A stretch of 64,000 bases of DNA, taken from Roseimicrobium sp. ORNL1 (GTDB taxonomy: Bacteria; Verrucomicrobiota; Verrucomicrobiia; Verrucomicrobiales; Verrucomicrobiaceae). Positions 30,945 to 39,698 of this stretch are shown here, piece by piece (position 1 is the stretch's first letter; each line of letters starts with the position of its first letter). Under the pieces are notes generated by a model. The model ran no database searches, was not told the origin of the DNA, and saw only the letters and a list, made by a program, of their open reading frames with translations. Made by a program: the position numbers and the translations under genes. Location of the stretch: NCBI RefSeq assembly GCF_011044495.1, contig NZ_CP049143.1, forward strand, positions 744,001 to 808,000. Reading direction: 5' to 3'.

Positions 30945-32465
30945 ATGTCACGCTTTCTCCTCATCGCAGCCCTCCATCTTGCCGCTTCTGCCGCGTTCCT
31001 CAGCGCCGCGGAGACCGCCCGGCCGAACATCGTGCTCATCTACGCAGACGACCTGGGGTATGGGGACATCAGCTGCCAGGGAGCCACGCGCGTGAGCACG
31101 CCGAATATCGACCGCCTGGCCAAGGAAGGTCTGCGCTTCACGGATGGCCATTCCTCCTCTGCGACCTGCACTCCCTCGCGCTTCTCCATGCTCACGGGGG
31201 AGTATGCCTTCCGGCAGAAGGGCACTGGCGTGCTGCCCGGAGATGCGGGTCTCATCATCAAGCCGGGCCGCACCACGCTGCCCTCCATGCTGCAGAAGGC
31301 GGGCTACAAGACTGCGGTGGTGGGCAAGTGGCACCTCGGGCTGGGCGAGGGGAATGTGGACTGGAACACGGATGTAAAGCCCGGGCCGATGGAGGTGGGC
31401 TTTGATTCCAGCTACATCATGGCCGCCACCGGAGACCGCGTCCCGTGCGTCTATGTGAAGGATCACAAGGTGGTGGGCCTGGACCCGAACGACCCCATCA
31501 AGGTCAGCTACAAGGAGCCGTTCCCCGGTGAGCCCACGGGCAAGGCGAATCCCGACATGCTCAAGCTGCATCCCAGCCACGGTCATGACATGGCGCTCAT
31601 CAATGGCATCAGCCGCATCGGCTACATGACCGGAGGCAAGTCCGCGCGCTGGGTAGATGAAGACTTCGCCGATGTCATCACGCGTGAGGCGGTGTCCTTC
31701 ATCGAAGCGAACAAGAACAATGCCCAGCCCTTCTTCCTTTTCTTCGCCACGCATGACATCCACGTGCCTCGTGTGCCGAATTCGCGTTTCGTGGGGAAGA
31801 CGCCCATGGGTCCGCGTGGCGATGCCATTGCGCAGCTCGACTGGTCCGTGGGCGAGGTTCTCGACGCGCTGGAGCGACTGAAGCTCGCGGAGAATACGCT
31901 CATCATCTTCAGCAGCGACAATGGCCCCGTGGTGGATGACGGCTACAAGGATGGCGCCGTGGAAAAGCTCGGCGACCACAAGCCCGCTGGCGAATATCGT
32001 GGTGGAAAGTATTCCCGCTTCGAAGGTGCCACCCGCGTGCCATTCATCGTGCGCTGGCCTGCGAAGGTGAAGCCCGGCACCTCCGATGCACTCGTGTGCC
32101 AGGTAGACTTGTCTGCAAGCTTTGCCGCATTGACCGGGCAGACCCTTGCCAAGGGCGATGCACCGGACAGCCTCAATGTTCTCCCCGCGTTGCTGGGCGA
32201 GAGCAAGGAAGGCCGCAATCACCTTGTGGAGCATGCCGCCGGACTCTCGCTGCGAAAGGGGCCGTGGAAACTCATCACACCCGCGAATGGCCCCAAGGTG
32301 AGCAAGTTTACCAATACCGAAACCGGCGCCGATCCTCAGATGCAGCTTTTCGATCTCACCAAGGACCCCGGTGAAAAGACCAATGTCGCGTCTTCGCATC
32401 CCGAGATGGTGGCGGAGATGAAGGCACTGCTCGACAAGGTCGCGACCGAGGGCACTCCGCACTGA
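30945..32465 (+). CDS. Secreted type I sulfatase (arylsulfatase family)
   Basis: The ATG at 30945 gives 506 residues. The signal peptide is F-L-L-I-A-A-L-H-L-A-A-S-A-A-F-L, and the mature protein begins R-P-N-I-V-L-I-Y-A-D-D-L-G-Y-G-D with the metal-binding Asp pair (35, 36). The sulfatase signature C-T-P-S-R is at Cys75, which must become formylglycine. Later elements are V-V-G-K-W-H-L-G, S-S-D-N-G-P and a C-terminal domain ending Q-L-F-D-L-T-K-D-P-G-E-K-T-N. It hydrolyses sulfate esters, probably of sulfated polysaccharides or glycans. No formylglycine-generating enzyme is visible here, so maturation depends on a distant gene. It is divergent from the VCBS gene. Confidence 0.9.
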   Translation: MSRFLLIAALHLAASAAFLSAAETARPNIVLIYADDLGYGDISCQGATRVSTPNIDRLAKEGLRFTDGHSSSATCTPSRFSMLTGEYAFRQKGTGVLPGDAGLIIKPGRTTLPSMLQKAGYKTAVVGKWHLGLGEGNVDWNTDVKPGPMEVGFDSSYIMAATGDRVPCVYVKDHKVVGLDPNDPIKVSYKEPFPGEPTGKANPDMLKLHPSHGHDMALINGISRIGYMTGGKSARWVDEDFADVITREAVSFIEANKNNAQPFFLFFATHDIHVPRVPNSRFVGKTPMGPRGDAIAQLDWSVGEVLDALERLKLAENTLIIFSSDNGPVVDDGYKDGAVEKLGDHKPAGEYRGGKYSRFEGATRVPFIVRWPAKVKPGTSDALVCQVDLSASFAALTGQTLAKGDAPDSLNVLPALLGESKEGRNHLVEHAAGLSLRKGPWKLITPANGPKVSKFTNTETGADPQMQLFDLTKDPGEKTNVASSHPEMVAEMKALLDKVATEGTPH

Positions 32466-32512
32466 TACTGGAGGCTTGGCAATGGGGTGGGGTTTTGCTA
32501 AGCTCCAATATT

Positions 32513-33637
32513 ATGAACGCTAAAAAAAGGCATGCGTGGTGGCTGGCCTTGTTCTTCGGCTGCGTCACTGTCGCGGCACAGGAGCCTCTCTCGACGCCGC
32601 TGGCCAGCCTCCCGGCAGATATCCCTGTGCAGAAGGGGAGCGTGAGCCTCCATGCCCACGTTGGGAGCCCGGATGACGAGGCAATTGCCCTGTATCTGAT
32701 CAATGACACAAATCAGGATGCCGACTTTCCGCTGACTGATAACGACACCCTGCTGAAACGTGAGGCTTTGGTGCCACCCAAAGACTGGCGCCGCACGGAA
32801 CCCTTCACCCGCACGGATGTGGACTGCATCACGCCGCCGCCAGCGAGTGGTAATCGCATCAAATACTTGCCAGCGAAACACTTTGTGGTGTGGTGGGTAA
32901 TCTTCAATGACCCCGGAGACTTCCCCAAGCACAAGGTCCGCTACCGGTTTGTGAATGACAGATGGGGAAAACTGAAGTCTAACGAGGTGGAAGCCCGCAT
33001 CGACCCCTTCTGGTTCGAATGGTGCGCCAGGGATGCGTTGGCCATCATGACTGCGCCCACGGATGTGCTTTGCGACGTGGCGTTGAATGGCATGCCAAAA
33101 CTGCCGGGTCACATCAGGAAGCGCATCAAGAAGGATGAGTTCTCGCTCTACGGCGGCTGGCCTGAGAATGCTCAACGGAGCGCCTGTGGTGAACTGGCCA
33201 GCCGTTCCTGGGAGTCCAGTGCTCCCACCTTGTGGAAAATCGCGCAAACGCATCCCACAGAATCCCGGGTGCGGGAGACCGCCATCCATGCTCTGAGCGC
33301 GGAAGGGAATCTCCTGCACACCGCAGAATGGCTCACCGATCCCGCCCGGGGTGCGAGCAAGGGCATGCAGCAAAGCCTGCTGGAAGCCATGAATCGCCCA
33401 GCCAGTTTCAAGCAGCAAAAGTGGCCGGAGAGCTTTCGTTCTTTTCTTGAAAGCAGACTCTCTGACCCGAATCACATGCCCACCGCCGCGGAGGTCACTC
33501 TCTACGCGGTTGGTTCGCCGATGAAGAAGAGTGTTCAACGTCTGCAGGAGATTTTCAATGCCGACCAGAATCCTGAGCGTCGCAAAGTGTTTGCCATGGT
33601 GCTGAAATCCGAGCCGGTGCTCTCGGGATTGAAATGA
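32513..33637 (+). CDS. Secreted hypothetical protein
   Basis: The ATG at 32513 gives 374 residues with a signal peptide (W-W-L-A-L-F-F-G-C-V-T-V-A-A). Residues ~45-160 look like a beta-sandwich (D-D-E-A-I-A-L-Y-L-I-N-D-T-N) and ~190-370 like helical repeats in the HEAT/armadillo style (R-V-R-E-T-A-I-H-A-L-S-A-E-G). I recognise no family. It lies 47 bases after the sulfatase stop, same strand, so it may be co-transcribed with it. Confidence 0.55.
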   Translation: MNAKKRHAWWLALFFGCVTVAAQEPLSTPLASLPADIPVQKGSVSLHAHVGSPDDEAIALYLINDTNQDADFPLTDNDTLLKREALVPPKDWRRTEPFTRTDVDCITPPPASGNRIKYLPAKHFVVWWVIFNDPGDFPKHKVRYRFVNDRWGKLKSNEVEARIDPFWFEWCARDALAIMTAPTDVLCDVALNGMPKLPGHIRKRIKKDEFSLYGGWPENAQRSACGELASRSWESSAPTLWKIAQTHPTESRVRETAIHALSAEGNLLHTAEWLTDPARGASKGMQQSLLEAMNRPASFKQQKWPESFRSFLESRLSDPNHMPTAAEVTLYAVGSPMKKSVQRLQEIFNADQNPERRKVFAMVLKSEPVLSGLK

Positions 33638-33729
33638 AGCGTCGTTAAAATGCTAGATGCTCGCAGGAAGCGGCGAGGTAGTCACTGCAAGCTGCCGGTA
33701 GATGGAGCGGTGGAACGCGTATTGATGGC

Positions 33730-34866
33730 ATGCTCATTTCCCGGCATCACTTCCTCTCGCTACTCGCGCTGCTGTCTCTGCCTGCCATCGCCACGTCCTT
33801 GTATGCGCAGGATCCCGGTCCACCGCCATCATCCATCGCGAAGTTCTTCCAGCCGCCGGCGGAGTTCGCAGGGAAGCTCAGCCCGCACCGTTCACCCTTG
33901 CTCTTCAAGGATGGACGTGAGGTGAAGACACCAGAGGACTGGGCGAAGCGACGTGCGGAGATTCGTGAGACATGGGAGTCGGTCATTGGCAAATGGCCGG
34001 CGGTGATTGAGCATCCAAAGCTGGAAAAGCTGGAGACGAAGCAGCGGGAGAACTTCATGCAGCATCGCATCCGCCTCGAAATCGGACCGGGGCAAACGGG
34101 CATGGGTTATCTCCTCGTACCTGAGGGCAAGGGGCCGTTCCCCGCGGTGTTCGTGCCTTATTATGACCCGGAGACGAGTGCCGGCCTCACGGATAAACCG
34201 TTGCGTGACTTTGCTTATCAGCTCACCAAGCGCGGCTTCGTGAGTCTGTGCATTGGATCACCCGGTGGCGATGCGCGCAAGCCGGTGCTCGGTGATGGCG
34301 TGGCCTGCCAGCCGTTGCATTACCTCGGCTACATCTGTGCGAATGCATGGCAGGCCCTCGCGGATTTGCCTGAGGTGGACAGCAAGCGCATTGGCGTGGT
34401 GGGCCATTCGTATGGCGGGAAGTGGTCCATGTTCGGCTCGTGCTTCTGGGACAAGTATGCCTGCGCCGTGTGGTCGGACGGCGGCGTGGTCTTTGATGAA
34501 GCGCGTCCCAGTGTGAACTATTGGGAGCCGTGGTACCTCGGCTTGGATGCGAAGCTCACGCGCAAACCGGGTCTCATCACGAAGGAAAGCCCCCGTACTG
34601 GTGCGTACACGAAGCTGGTCGAGCAGGGGATGGACTTGCAGGAACTGCATGCTTTGATGGCTCCGCGCCCGTTCCTTGTGTCCGGTGGTTCGGAAGACTT
34701 TCCTGCGCGCTGGATGGCGCTCAATCATGCTGTGGCGGTGAACAAACTGCTCGGTTATGAGAACCGTGTGGCCATGACCAATCGGCCAGACCACAGCCCG
34801 AATGAGGAATCGAACGCGCAGGTCTATGCGTTCTTTGAGTGGTGGTTGAAGCCGGGTGGGAAGTAG
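33730..34866 (+). CDS. Secreted alpha/beta hydrolase
   Basis: The 378-residue product has a signal peptide (L-I-S-R-H-H-F-L-S-L-L-A-L-L-S-L-P-A-I-A, cleavage near residue 25). The domain has the nucleophile G-H-S-Y-G-G-K-W and a D-D-at-blade pattern, P-D-H-S-P near the C-terminus holding the probable catalytic His, and upstream G-Y-L-L-V-P-E-G-K-G-P-F-P. It resembles dienelactone-hydrolase or glucuronoyl/acetylxylan esterase relatives common in polysaccharide loci. The elbow is not the CE15 G-C-S-R-x-G-K-G form, so I leave the activity open. The stop codon overlaps a palindromic repeat. Confidence 0.75.
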   Translation: MLISRHHFLSLLALLSLPAIATSLYAQDPGPPPSSIAKFFQPPAEFAGKLSPHRSPLLFKDGREVKTPEDWAKRRAEIRETWESVIGKWPAVIEHPKLEKLETKQRENFMQHRIRLEIGPGQTGMGYLLVPEGKGPFPAVFVPYYDPETSAGLTDKPLRDFAYQLTKRGFVSLCIGSPGGDARKPVLGDGVACQPLHYLGYICANAWQALADLPEVDSKRIGVVGHSYGGKWSMFGSCFWDKYACAVWSDGGVVFDEARPSVNYWEPWYLGLDAKLTRKPGLITKESPRTGAYTKLVEQGMDLQELHALMAPRPFLVSGGSEDFPARWMALNHAVAVNKLLGYENRVAMTNRPDHSPNEESNAQVYAFFEWWLKPGGK

Positions 34867-35252
34867 AAGGTTTCTCCTGAAGCCTTTCAGGGGCGAAACA
34901 CCTCCCGAAATCAATCGTGCTGAAATAACCTATACAGCTCGACGAAGCGCTTTGCAGCTTGGAGTGCGGTGGCAAGCTTCAAGCGCGACACCGCTTTGAG
35001 CGGAGGATTGTGGTGTCTCAATAGCTGGCCGTCACTCCAACACTCTTGGATCATCAAGGGAGCCTGGGGTATTTGTGGCTTCCGTCGATCGAGGGAACTT
35101 TGTCGCTTCGGTCAAAGCGGTGTCGTGGCCTCAAGGGAGGCCACTGCCACCGCACTCCACGACGCAAAGCGCAGATCGGGAGCCGGTATGGATGACGACG
35201 CTTCCTGGGAGGTCGATTGTGATAGGGCAAGGCTTCTGGAAAAGCCTTCTAC
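34863..35252. repeat. 390-base nested inverted-repeat element in a gene-free gap
   Basis: Two layers of palindromes fill the gap between the hydrolase and the DedA gene. The outer pair is a GTAGAAGG-type unit at 34863 and its inverse near 35228-35252 (AAGGCTTCT, loop, AAGCCTTCTAC). The inner pair has arms of ~57 bases (34947-35003 and 35113-35174) sharing CAAAGCGGTGTCG, GCCACCGCACTCCA and GCAAAGCGC, separated by ~110 bases. The right inner arm has an extra hairpin, TGGCCTC-AAGG-GAGGCCA. No transposase is present; it looks like a REP cluster or a MITE-like relic. Confidence 0.7.
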
Positions 35253-35260
35253 CTTCCAAC

Positions 35261-36007
35261 TCAGTTCGACGTCGGCTCCACCTTCACTTCGGCGACGGCG
35301 GGAATGCCTGCACCAGCGCCAGTGCCCTTGTCAGGCGCAGGCGTCTTGGCGGCATGCGCAGATTCCTTGCGTGCCTTCCACCATTCGAACACGATCGGCA
35401 GGAGGGACACGAAGATGATCAGGATGATGGTCGCTTCGAAGTTCTTTTTGATGACCGGGATATTGCCCAGGAAGTAGCCTGCCAATGTGAGGCTTACCAC
35501 CCACACGATCGCGCCCATGATGTTGTAGTAGGCGAAGGAGGTGTAGCGCATGCGGCCGATACCGGCCACGAAGGGGGCGAAGGTGCGGACGATGGGAACG
35601 AAGCGGGCGAGCACAATGGCCTTGCCACCATGCTTCTCATAGAAGGCCTGCGCCTTCAGGAGGTAGTCCTTGCGAAGGAAGCGACCGCCCTCGCGATTGA
35701 AGACAGCAGGACCCAGCCGCCGACCAATGGAATAGTTCACGGCGTCTCCCAAGATGCCTGCCACACACATGAGCGGAATCACGAACCAGAGGTTCAATTC
35801 ATTGCCAATCGCTTCATTCGCAGCCACGGCGCCCACGGCGAAGAGAAGGGAGTCGCCCGGCAGGAAGGGGGTCACGACCAGGCCGGTCTCACAGAAAATG
35901 ATGAGGAACAGCAGGCCATAGATCCACACGCCATGCTGACGGATGAAGTCCGGCAGGCTCTCATCGAGATGCATCACGAAGTGGAGGAAGTCCTTAAGCA
36001 TTTCCAT
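35261..36007 (-). CDS. DedA-family membrane protein
   Basis: The ATG at 36007 gives 248 residues; an upstream start would add Pro-rich sequence. Several hydrophobic helices, F-C-E-T-G-L-V-V-T-P-F-L-P-G-D-S and G-R-R-L-G-P, then A-R-F-V-P-I-V-R-T-F-A-P-F-V-A-G, are the DedA (SNARE-associated, VTT) hallmarks; the F-x-R-x-x-P-x-x-R segment is required in E. coli YqjA. DedA proteins support membrane homeostasis, drug tolerance and probably lipid flipping; undecaprenyl-phosphate translocation is reported for some. The soluble C-terminus is Ala/Pro-rich. The gene lies between the palindromic gap and the HAD gene. Confidence 0.9.
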   Translation of the reverse strand: MEMLKDFLHFVMHLDESLPDFIRQHGVWIYGLLFLIIFCETGLVVTPFLPGDSLLFAVGAVAANEAIGNELNLWFVIPLMCVAGILGDAVNYSIGRRLGPAVFNREGGRFLRKDYLLKAQAFYEKHGGKAIVLARFVPIVRTFAPFVAGIGRMRYTSFAYYNIMGAIVWVVSLTLAGYFLGNIPVIKKNFEATIILIIFVSLLPIVFEWWKARKESAHAAKTPAPDKGTGAGAGIPAVAEVKVEPTSN

Positions 36008-36062
36008 AGGCGGGGCGGACTCTACACCCGGAGTCAGGGGGGGAAACTGAAAATTGCGTCGC

Positions 36063-36665
36063 TCAAACCCGCTGTTCAAAGGCGGTCAGGGCGGGTTCAA
36101 ACTCCTCGTGACGGTCCGGGTGGTACTGGTGGCATTGGAACCCAAGACGCCTGCCGGTTGCGATGTTGTCCGGCAGGTCATCGATGTACAGCGTCCGCTC
36201 AGGCTCCAGGCCGAAGACGTTGATGGCCTCATGAAAGATGGGCTCGTGCGGCTTCATGCAGCGGGCCTCATGGGAGTAGATGCCTCCTGCAAAAAGCCCG
36301 AACACATCAAACTTCTCGAAGAGCCAAGCCTTGTGCAGGCCGCTGGTGTTGGAGAAGAGGTACAGCGGCATTTGGCCGGAGAGCTGTTTCACCCGCGCAA
36401 TCATCGGATCATTCGCGGTGAAGATGTCCCCCCAGATCTGCACGAAGTCCTCGCGTGTCCCGCGGAAGCCGATGCGCTCCACGCTCTGCGCGATGAAGTC
36501 ATCATCCGCGATGCGCCCGCTCTCCAGGTCATCCTTGAAGGGGGCCAGCAGGGACAGCACTTCCTGGGCGGTGGCTTTGCTCAGCGTGGCAAACTTCTGG
36601 GCGGCAGGCGAGAAGTCGAAGCGCACCAGCACATTTCCAATGTCAAACAGCAGGGCCCGGGACAT
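36063..36665 (-). CDS. HAD-family hydrolase (subfamily IA)
   Basis: The ATG at 36665 gives 200 residues beginning with the catalytic motif L-L-F-D-I-G-N-V-L (Asp8). Motif II is L-F-S-N-T-S-G and motif III Y-I-D-D-L-P-D-N, preceded by K-P-H-E-P-I-F. These are typical of HAD-IA phosphatases with an alpha-helical cap (YihX- or epoxide-hydrolase-N-like). The longer frame shadows the glycosyltransferase gene and is rejected. Its start is 15 bases downstream of the glycosyltransferase stop, so the two genes form an operon. Confidence 0.85.
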   Translation of the reverse strand: MSRALLFDIGNVLVRFDFSPAAQKFATLSKATAQEVLSLLAPFKDDLESGRIADDDFIAQSVERIGFRGTREDFVQIWGDIFTANDPMIARVKQLSGQMPLYLFSNTSGLHKAWLFEKFDVFGLFAGGIYSHEARCMKPHEPIFHEAINVFGLEPERTLYIDDLPDNIATGRRLGFQCHQYHPDRHEEFEPALTAFEQRV

Positions 36666-36679
36666 GTGGTCCTTAGAAT

Positions 36680-37846
36680 TCAGGCAGGCTGGGAATTGTC
36701 CAGCACCACTTGCGCGATGCGCATGGCGGCATCCGGCATGCTGTGGGCCAGCATGTTGGCCTTCATGCGGCGGGCCTCGGCACGGTTGTGCTCCAGCATC
36801 TTCGCGGCTTCCCGGCCTGTTTCCTCGGCGGACCGGGTGGTCACGCCGCACCCATGGCTGGTGAGCAGTTCGGCATTTCCCTCCTCCTGACCGGGCACCA
36901 CGTAGTCGATGATGGCCGGGCACGTGGCGGCGAGTGACTCGTGGAGGATCGCGCCGCCCGCCTTGCAGATCACGAAGTCGTGCGTCTGCAGCAGCTTGGG
37001 AATCTGATTTGTCCAGCCCAGCACTTCAATGTCCGCCCCCGGCAGGGAGTCGGTGAAGTTGCGCACCACATGATGCAGGCGGGAGGCGTGCTTGCCCACG
37101 GGCAGGGTCAGTCGCACCCCGGCGCTCACCAGCGGGCGCAGGGACTCCAGCGTTTTGGCCACGTGGCTGACTCCCGTGGAGGGCAGGTAGAGCATGCGTC
37201 CGTGCTTGGAGATGCTCTCCTCCGGCTTTGGAGGTGTCATGAAATCCAGGCTCACCGGGAATCCGGTCACGTGCACCCGCTCGGGCTCTGCGCCCAGCTT
37301 CAGCGCGCTGTCCCGGGAGGCATCATCTGCCACGCAGTAGCCTTCACTCGGGGCAATCAACCACAGCGGATGAATGCTGATGGAGTCCGTGATGACCGTG
37401 TAGACCGGCGGCACGCGGTGCCCCATGGTGCGGAGCTGGCCCAGCAACTTCGAGTAGATGGGATAGGTGCAGACGATGGCGCGAGGCTGGTGCTTCCTCA
37501 GCAGTTCCCCGATGGCATTGCGAAGACCGGCGGTGACGTCCGGCTTGCTGTCGAACTTGAGTCCTCCGCTGTTCCGGTAGAACCACGCCCATGCCTTCGG
37601 GACACGCGTGATCATCATCTGGTAGTTCTGCTTCATCAGCGGCGCGAAGACCGGATGCGCCTCATCAAAGACGTCCACCACCAGATGTTCCTCTTGTGGG
37701 GAAAGACGTTCCAGCGCGTGGCGCACATTGCGCGCCGCCGTGTTGTGCCCGTCGCCGAAGCCTGCCGTGAGTAGAAGTATCACCGTGAGAAAAGGGAAAT
37801 AGCCGTGTCGCAAAAGAGTGCGAAGGAAAAATGACAAATTAGACAC
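36680..37846 (-). CDS. MGDG-synthase/UgtP-like glycosyltransferase
   Basis: The 388-residue product begins with a hydrophobic segment (H-G-Y-F-P-F-L-T-V-I-L-L-L-T-A-G-F-G) followed by G-D-G-H-N-T-A-A-R-N, the N-terminal pattern of the monogalactosyldiacylglycerol synthase and UgtP family. The C-terminal half has K-A-G-G-A-I-L-H-E-S-L-A and P-G-Q-E-E-G-N-A of GT28 nucleotide-sugar binding. The family adds galactose or glucose to diacylglycerol, or acts as MurG-like transferases; lipid glycosylation is likely but the sugar is unknown. The downstream HAD gene is probably co-expressed and may dephosphorylate a lipid or sugar phosphate. Confidence 0.75.
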   Translation of the reverse strand: MSNLSFFLRTLLRHGYFPFLTVILLLTAGFGDGHNTAARNVRHALERLSPQEEHLVVDVFDEAHPVFAPLMKQNYQMMITRVPKAWAWFYRNSGGLKFDSKPDVTAGLRNAIGELLRKHQPRAIVCTYPIYSKLLGQLRTMGHRVPPVYTVITDSISIHPLWLIAPSEGYCVADDASRDSALKLGAEPERVHVTGFPVSLDFMTPPKPEESISKHGRMLYLPSTGVSHVAKTLESLRPLVSAGVRLTLPVGKHASRLHHVVRNFTDSLPGADIEVLGWTNQIPKLLQTHDFVICKAGGAILHESLAATCPAIIDYVVPGQEEGNAELLTSHGCGVTTRSAEETGREAAKMLEHNRAEARRMKANMLAHSMPDAAMRIAQVVLDNSQPA

Positions 37847-38003
37847 ACCCCCAGTTTTGTATACTGCTCATAAAGAAAGGCGCATCCCGGGGAGCTGGAG
37901 AAAGTTGCTCGACTGTGGATTGGAAAAGGCTTGTCAGCGGGTGGCGTTTTAGTTTAGGCGTGATTTGCCGGGAGGCGACTGCTCTCGCTATCATTCCACC
38001 CCT

Positions 38004-38636
38004 ATGAAAATCACGGTCGGTATCATCATTGCCCTGTCCCTTGGGGGGATGTTCTGGGTGCTCCGGCCAAAGCAGAGCGTGTTGCCCTCCCCGCCTGCAG
38101 CGGCAGCCAGCTCCGCTTCGAAGCCTTCTCCCGTGGATGCGGGCTGGGCAGTCGACCCCTCCCTCTTCCCGACCACGGACACGTTGGTGCTGGATCCGGC
38201 GATTGGCCCGTCCCTGGCTGATCCGCTCCCACCGGCGGACCTAGTCATCATCGGTGGTCCTTCCGTGCTCCCAGCGGCCAAGCCGGCTCAGACGCAGCTG
38301 GAGGAGTTTGCGGATCCCGTGAAGTTCGTGGAAGACAGGACCAAAGGAGGCATTGGTGTCCTGTTGTTCGACATCGGAGGTAAGGCGAAAGTAGGTGGGA
38401 TCGCAGTAGGTTCTTCTGCGGAGACTTCGGGAATTCAGGTGGGAGATATCATCCTGTCTGTGGAAGGGCACCCCGTCAGCGGACTTTCCATCAAGGACAT
38501 CTCCGCCCGCGTCCGTGGACTTGTCGGCACGAAGGTGACTCTGGAGGTCGAAAAGTCAGACAAGAGCGTGGTGAGTTATACCTTGGCGCGCATCGCCCGG
38601 CGGGACCTTCAGGCTGCCCCCACCAAAGTGCGATGA
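38004..38636 (+). CDS. Membrane-anchored PDZ-domain protein
   Basis: The ATG at 38004 gives 210 residues. An N-terminal hydrophobic helix (I-T-V-G-I-I-I-A-L-S-L-G-G-M-F-W-V-L) anchors it, followed by a Pro/Ala/Ser-rich linker (~45-110). Residues ~125-200 are a PDZ domain: I-G-V-L-L-F-D-I, V-G-S-S-A-E-T-S-G-I-Q-V-G-D-I-I-L-S-V-E-G, and G-L-V-G-T-K-V-T-L-E-V. Extracytoplasmic PDZ domains bind C-termini and usually couple to proteases or scaffolds. No protease lies next to it. Confidence 0.75.
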   Translation: MKITVGIIIALSLGGMFWVLRPKQSVLPSPPAAAASSASKPSPVDAGWAVDPSLFPTTDTLVLDPAIGPSLADPLPPADLVIIGGPSVLPAAKPAQTQLEEFADPVKFVEDRTKGGIGVLLFDIGGKAKVGGIAVGSSAETSGIQVGDIILSVEGHPVSGLSIKDISARVRGLVGTKVTLEVEKSDKSVVSYTLARIARRDLQAAPTKVR

Positions 38637-38693
38637 ATGCGTGTGTGAATCGGTTTTGGCTTGTGTCTTCCCGGCCAGAACCTTGAATCAGGC

Positions 38694-39590
38694 ATGGTCA
38701 TCGGCATCACGGGAGCATCGGGATTCATTGGCAAGGCACTGGCCCTCGCGGCGAAGGAACGAGGGCACCGCATCGTGGCCTATTCCCGCAAGAAAAACGG
38801 GAACGTGCCCCATGCCGATGAGACCCGCCCCATCCAGCCCACGGGGGACAAACCGGCGCTGGATCCCTCTGGTCTGGATGCACTCGTGCACCTCGCCGGG
38901 GAGACCGTGTATGGCTACTGGACTGCGGCGAAGAAGCAGCGCATCCGCGACAGCCGCGTGGACCTCACCCGCCGCGTGGTGGATGCGATCCAGAATTGCA
39001 AGGAGGATGGTCCCAAGACCCTCCTCTGCGCCAGCGGCACGGGGGCGTATGGCGATCGTGGCGATGAAATCCTCACGGAATCCTCGAAACGTGGCTGGGG
39101 ATTTCTCGCCGATGTTTGCGCGGAGTGGGAACGTGAAGCGGGCCGCGCGGCCACCTTCGGCGTGCGGGTCGTGTACCTGCGCACCGGCATGGTCGTAGGC
39201 CAAGGCGGGGGAGCGTGGCCGCTCCTGCGTCGTGTTTTCAGCCTGCGCTTGGGCTCCCGCATCGGGGATGGGCGGCAGTGGGTGCCCTGGATCCACATCG
39301 ATGACGAGGTCGGCCTTATTCTCGATGCCATTGAAAATCTTGGCTACAACGGACCCATCAATCTCACCGCACCCAATCCGGTGACGAATGCGGAAATGAC
39401 CCGCACCATCGCCAATCTGCTGAACACCTCCACCTTCATCCCCGTGCCGGGCTTTGCCCTGAAGCTGGTCCTGGGTGAGTTGGGCAGCATCGCGCTCGAG
39501 AGCGCCCGGGCGAAGCCGGAAGTAGCGCTGAGAAACGGCTACGAGTTCAAATACACCGACCTGGAGCACGCCCTTGCCATGTGCGTGTGA
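38694..39590 (+). CDS. TIGR01777-family NAD-dependent epimerase-like protein
   Basis: The ATG at 38694 starts the Rossmann motif I-G-I-T-G-A-S-G-F-I-G at once. The 298-residue chain carries the family's L-V-H-L-A-G-E-T-V, S-G-T-G-A-Y-G-D-R-G and F-L-A-D-V-C-A-E-W-E-R-E, then P-W-I-H-I-D-D-E-V and N-L-T-A-P-N-P-V-T-N. These match YfcH-type epimerases of the extended SDR group. The substrate of this family is not established. Confidence 0.9.
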   Translation: MVIGITGASGFIGKALALAAKERGHRIVAYSRKKNGNVPHADETRPIQPTGDKPALDPSGLDALVHLAGETVYGYWTAAKKQRIRDSRVDLTRRVVDAIQNCKEDGPKTLLCASGTGAYGDRGDEILTESSKRGWGFLADVCAEWEREAGRAATFGVRVVYLRTGMVVGQGGGAWPLLRRVFSLRLGSRIGDGRQWVPWIHIDDEVGLILDAIENLGYNGPINLTAPNPVTNAEMTRTIANLLNTSTFIPVPGFALKLVLGELGSIALESARAKPEVALRNGYEFKYTDLEHALAMCV

Positions 39591-39698
39591 GGTGAGCGGT
39601 GGGTTCAAGGTTGCCCCAAGCATCATTCTCGTGTTCGATGAGGTTGCAACTCGCCGCCTGACCCAGCCGTCAGCCGATTTCGCTTCCCTCCTCCCTGC

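Noticed and set aside
30948-32462. Minus-strand open frame over the sulfatase gene
   Set aside because: The plus strand encodes a full sulfatase with its formylglycine motif; the antisense frame is compositional noise.
33730-34866. CE15 glucuronoyl esterase
   Set aside because: The nucleophile reads G-H-S-Y-G-G-K, not the CE15 G-C-S-R-x-G-K-G motif.
36063-36923. Long N-terminal extension of the HAD protein
   Set aside because: The added residues are an out-of-frame reading of the glycosyltransferase gene; the HAD motif starts at the ATG at 36665.
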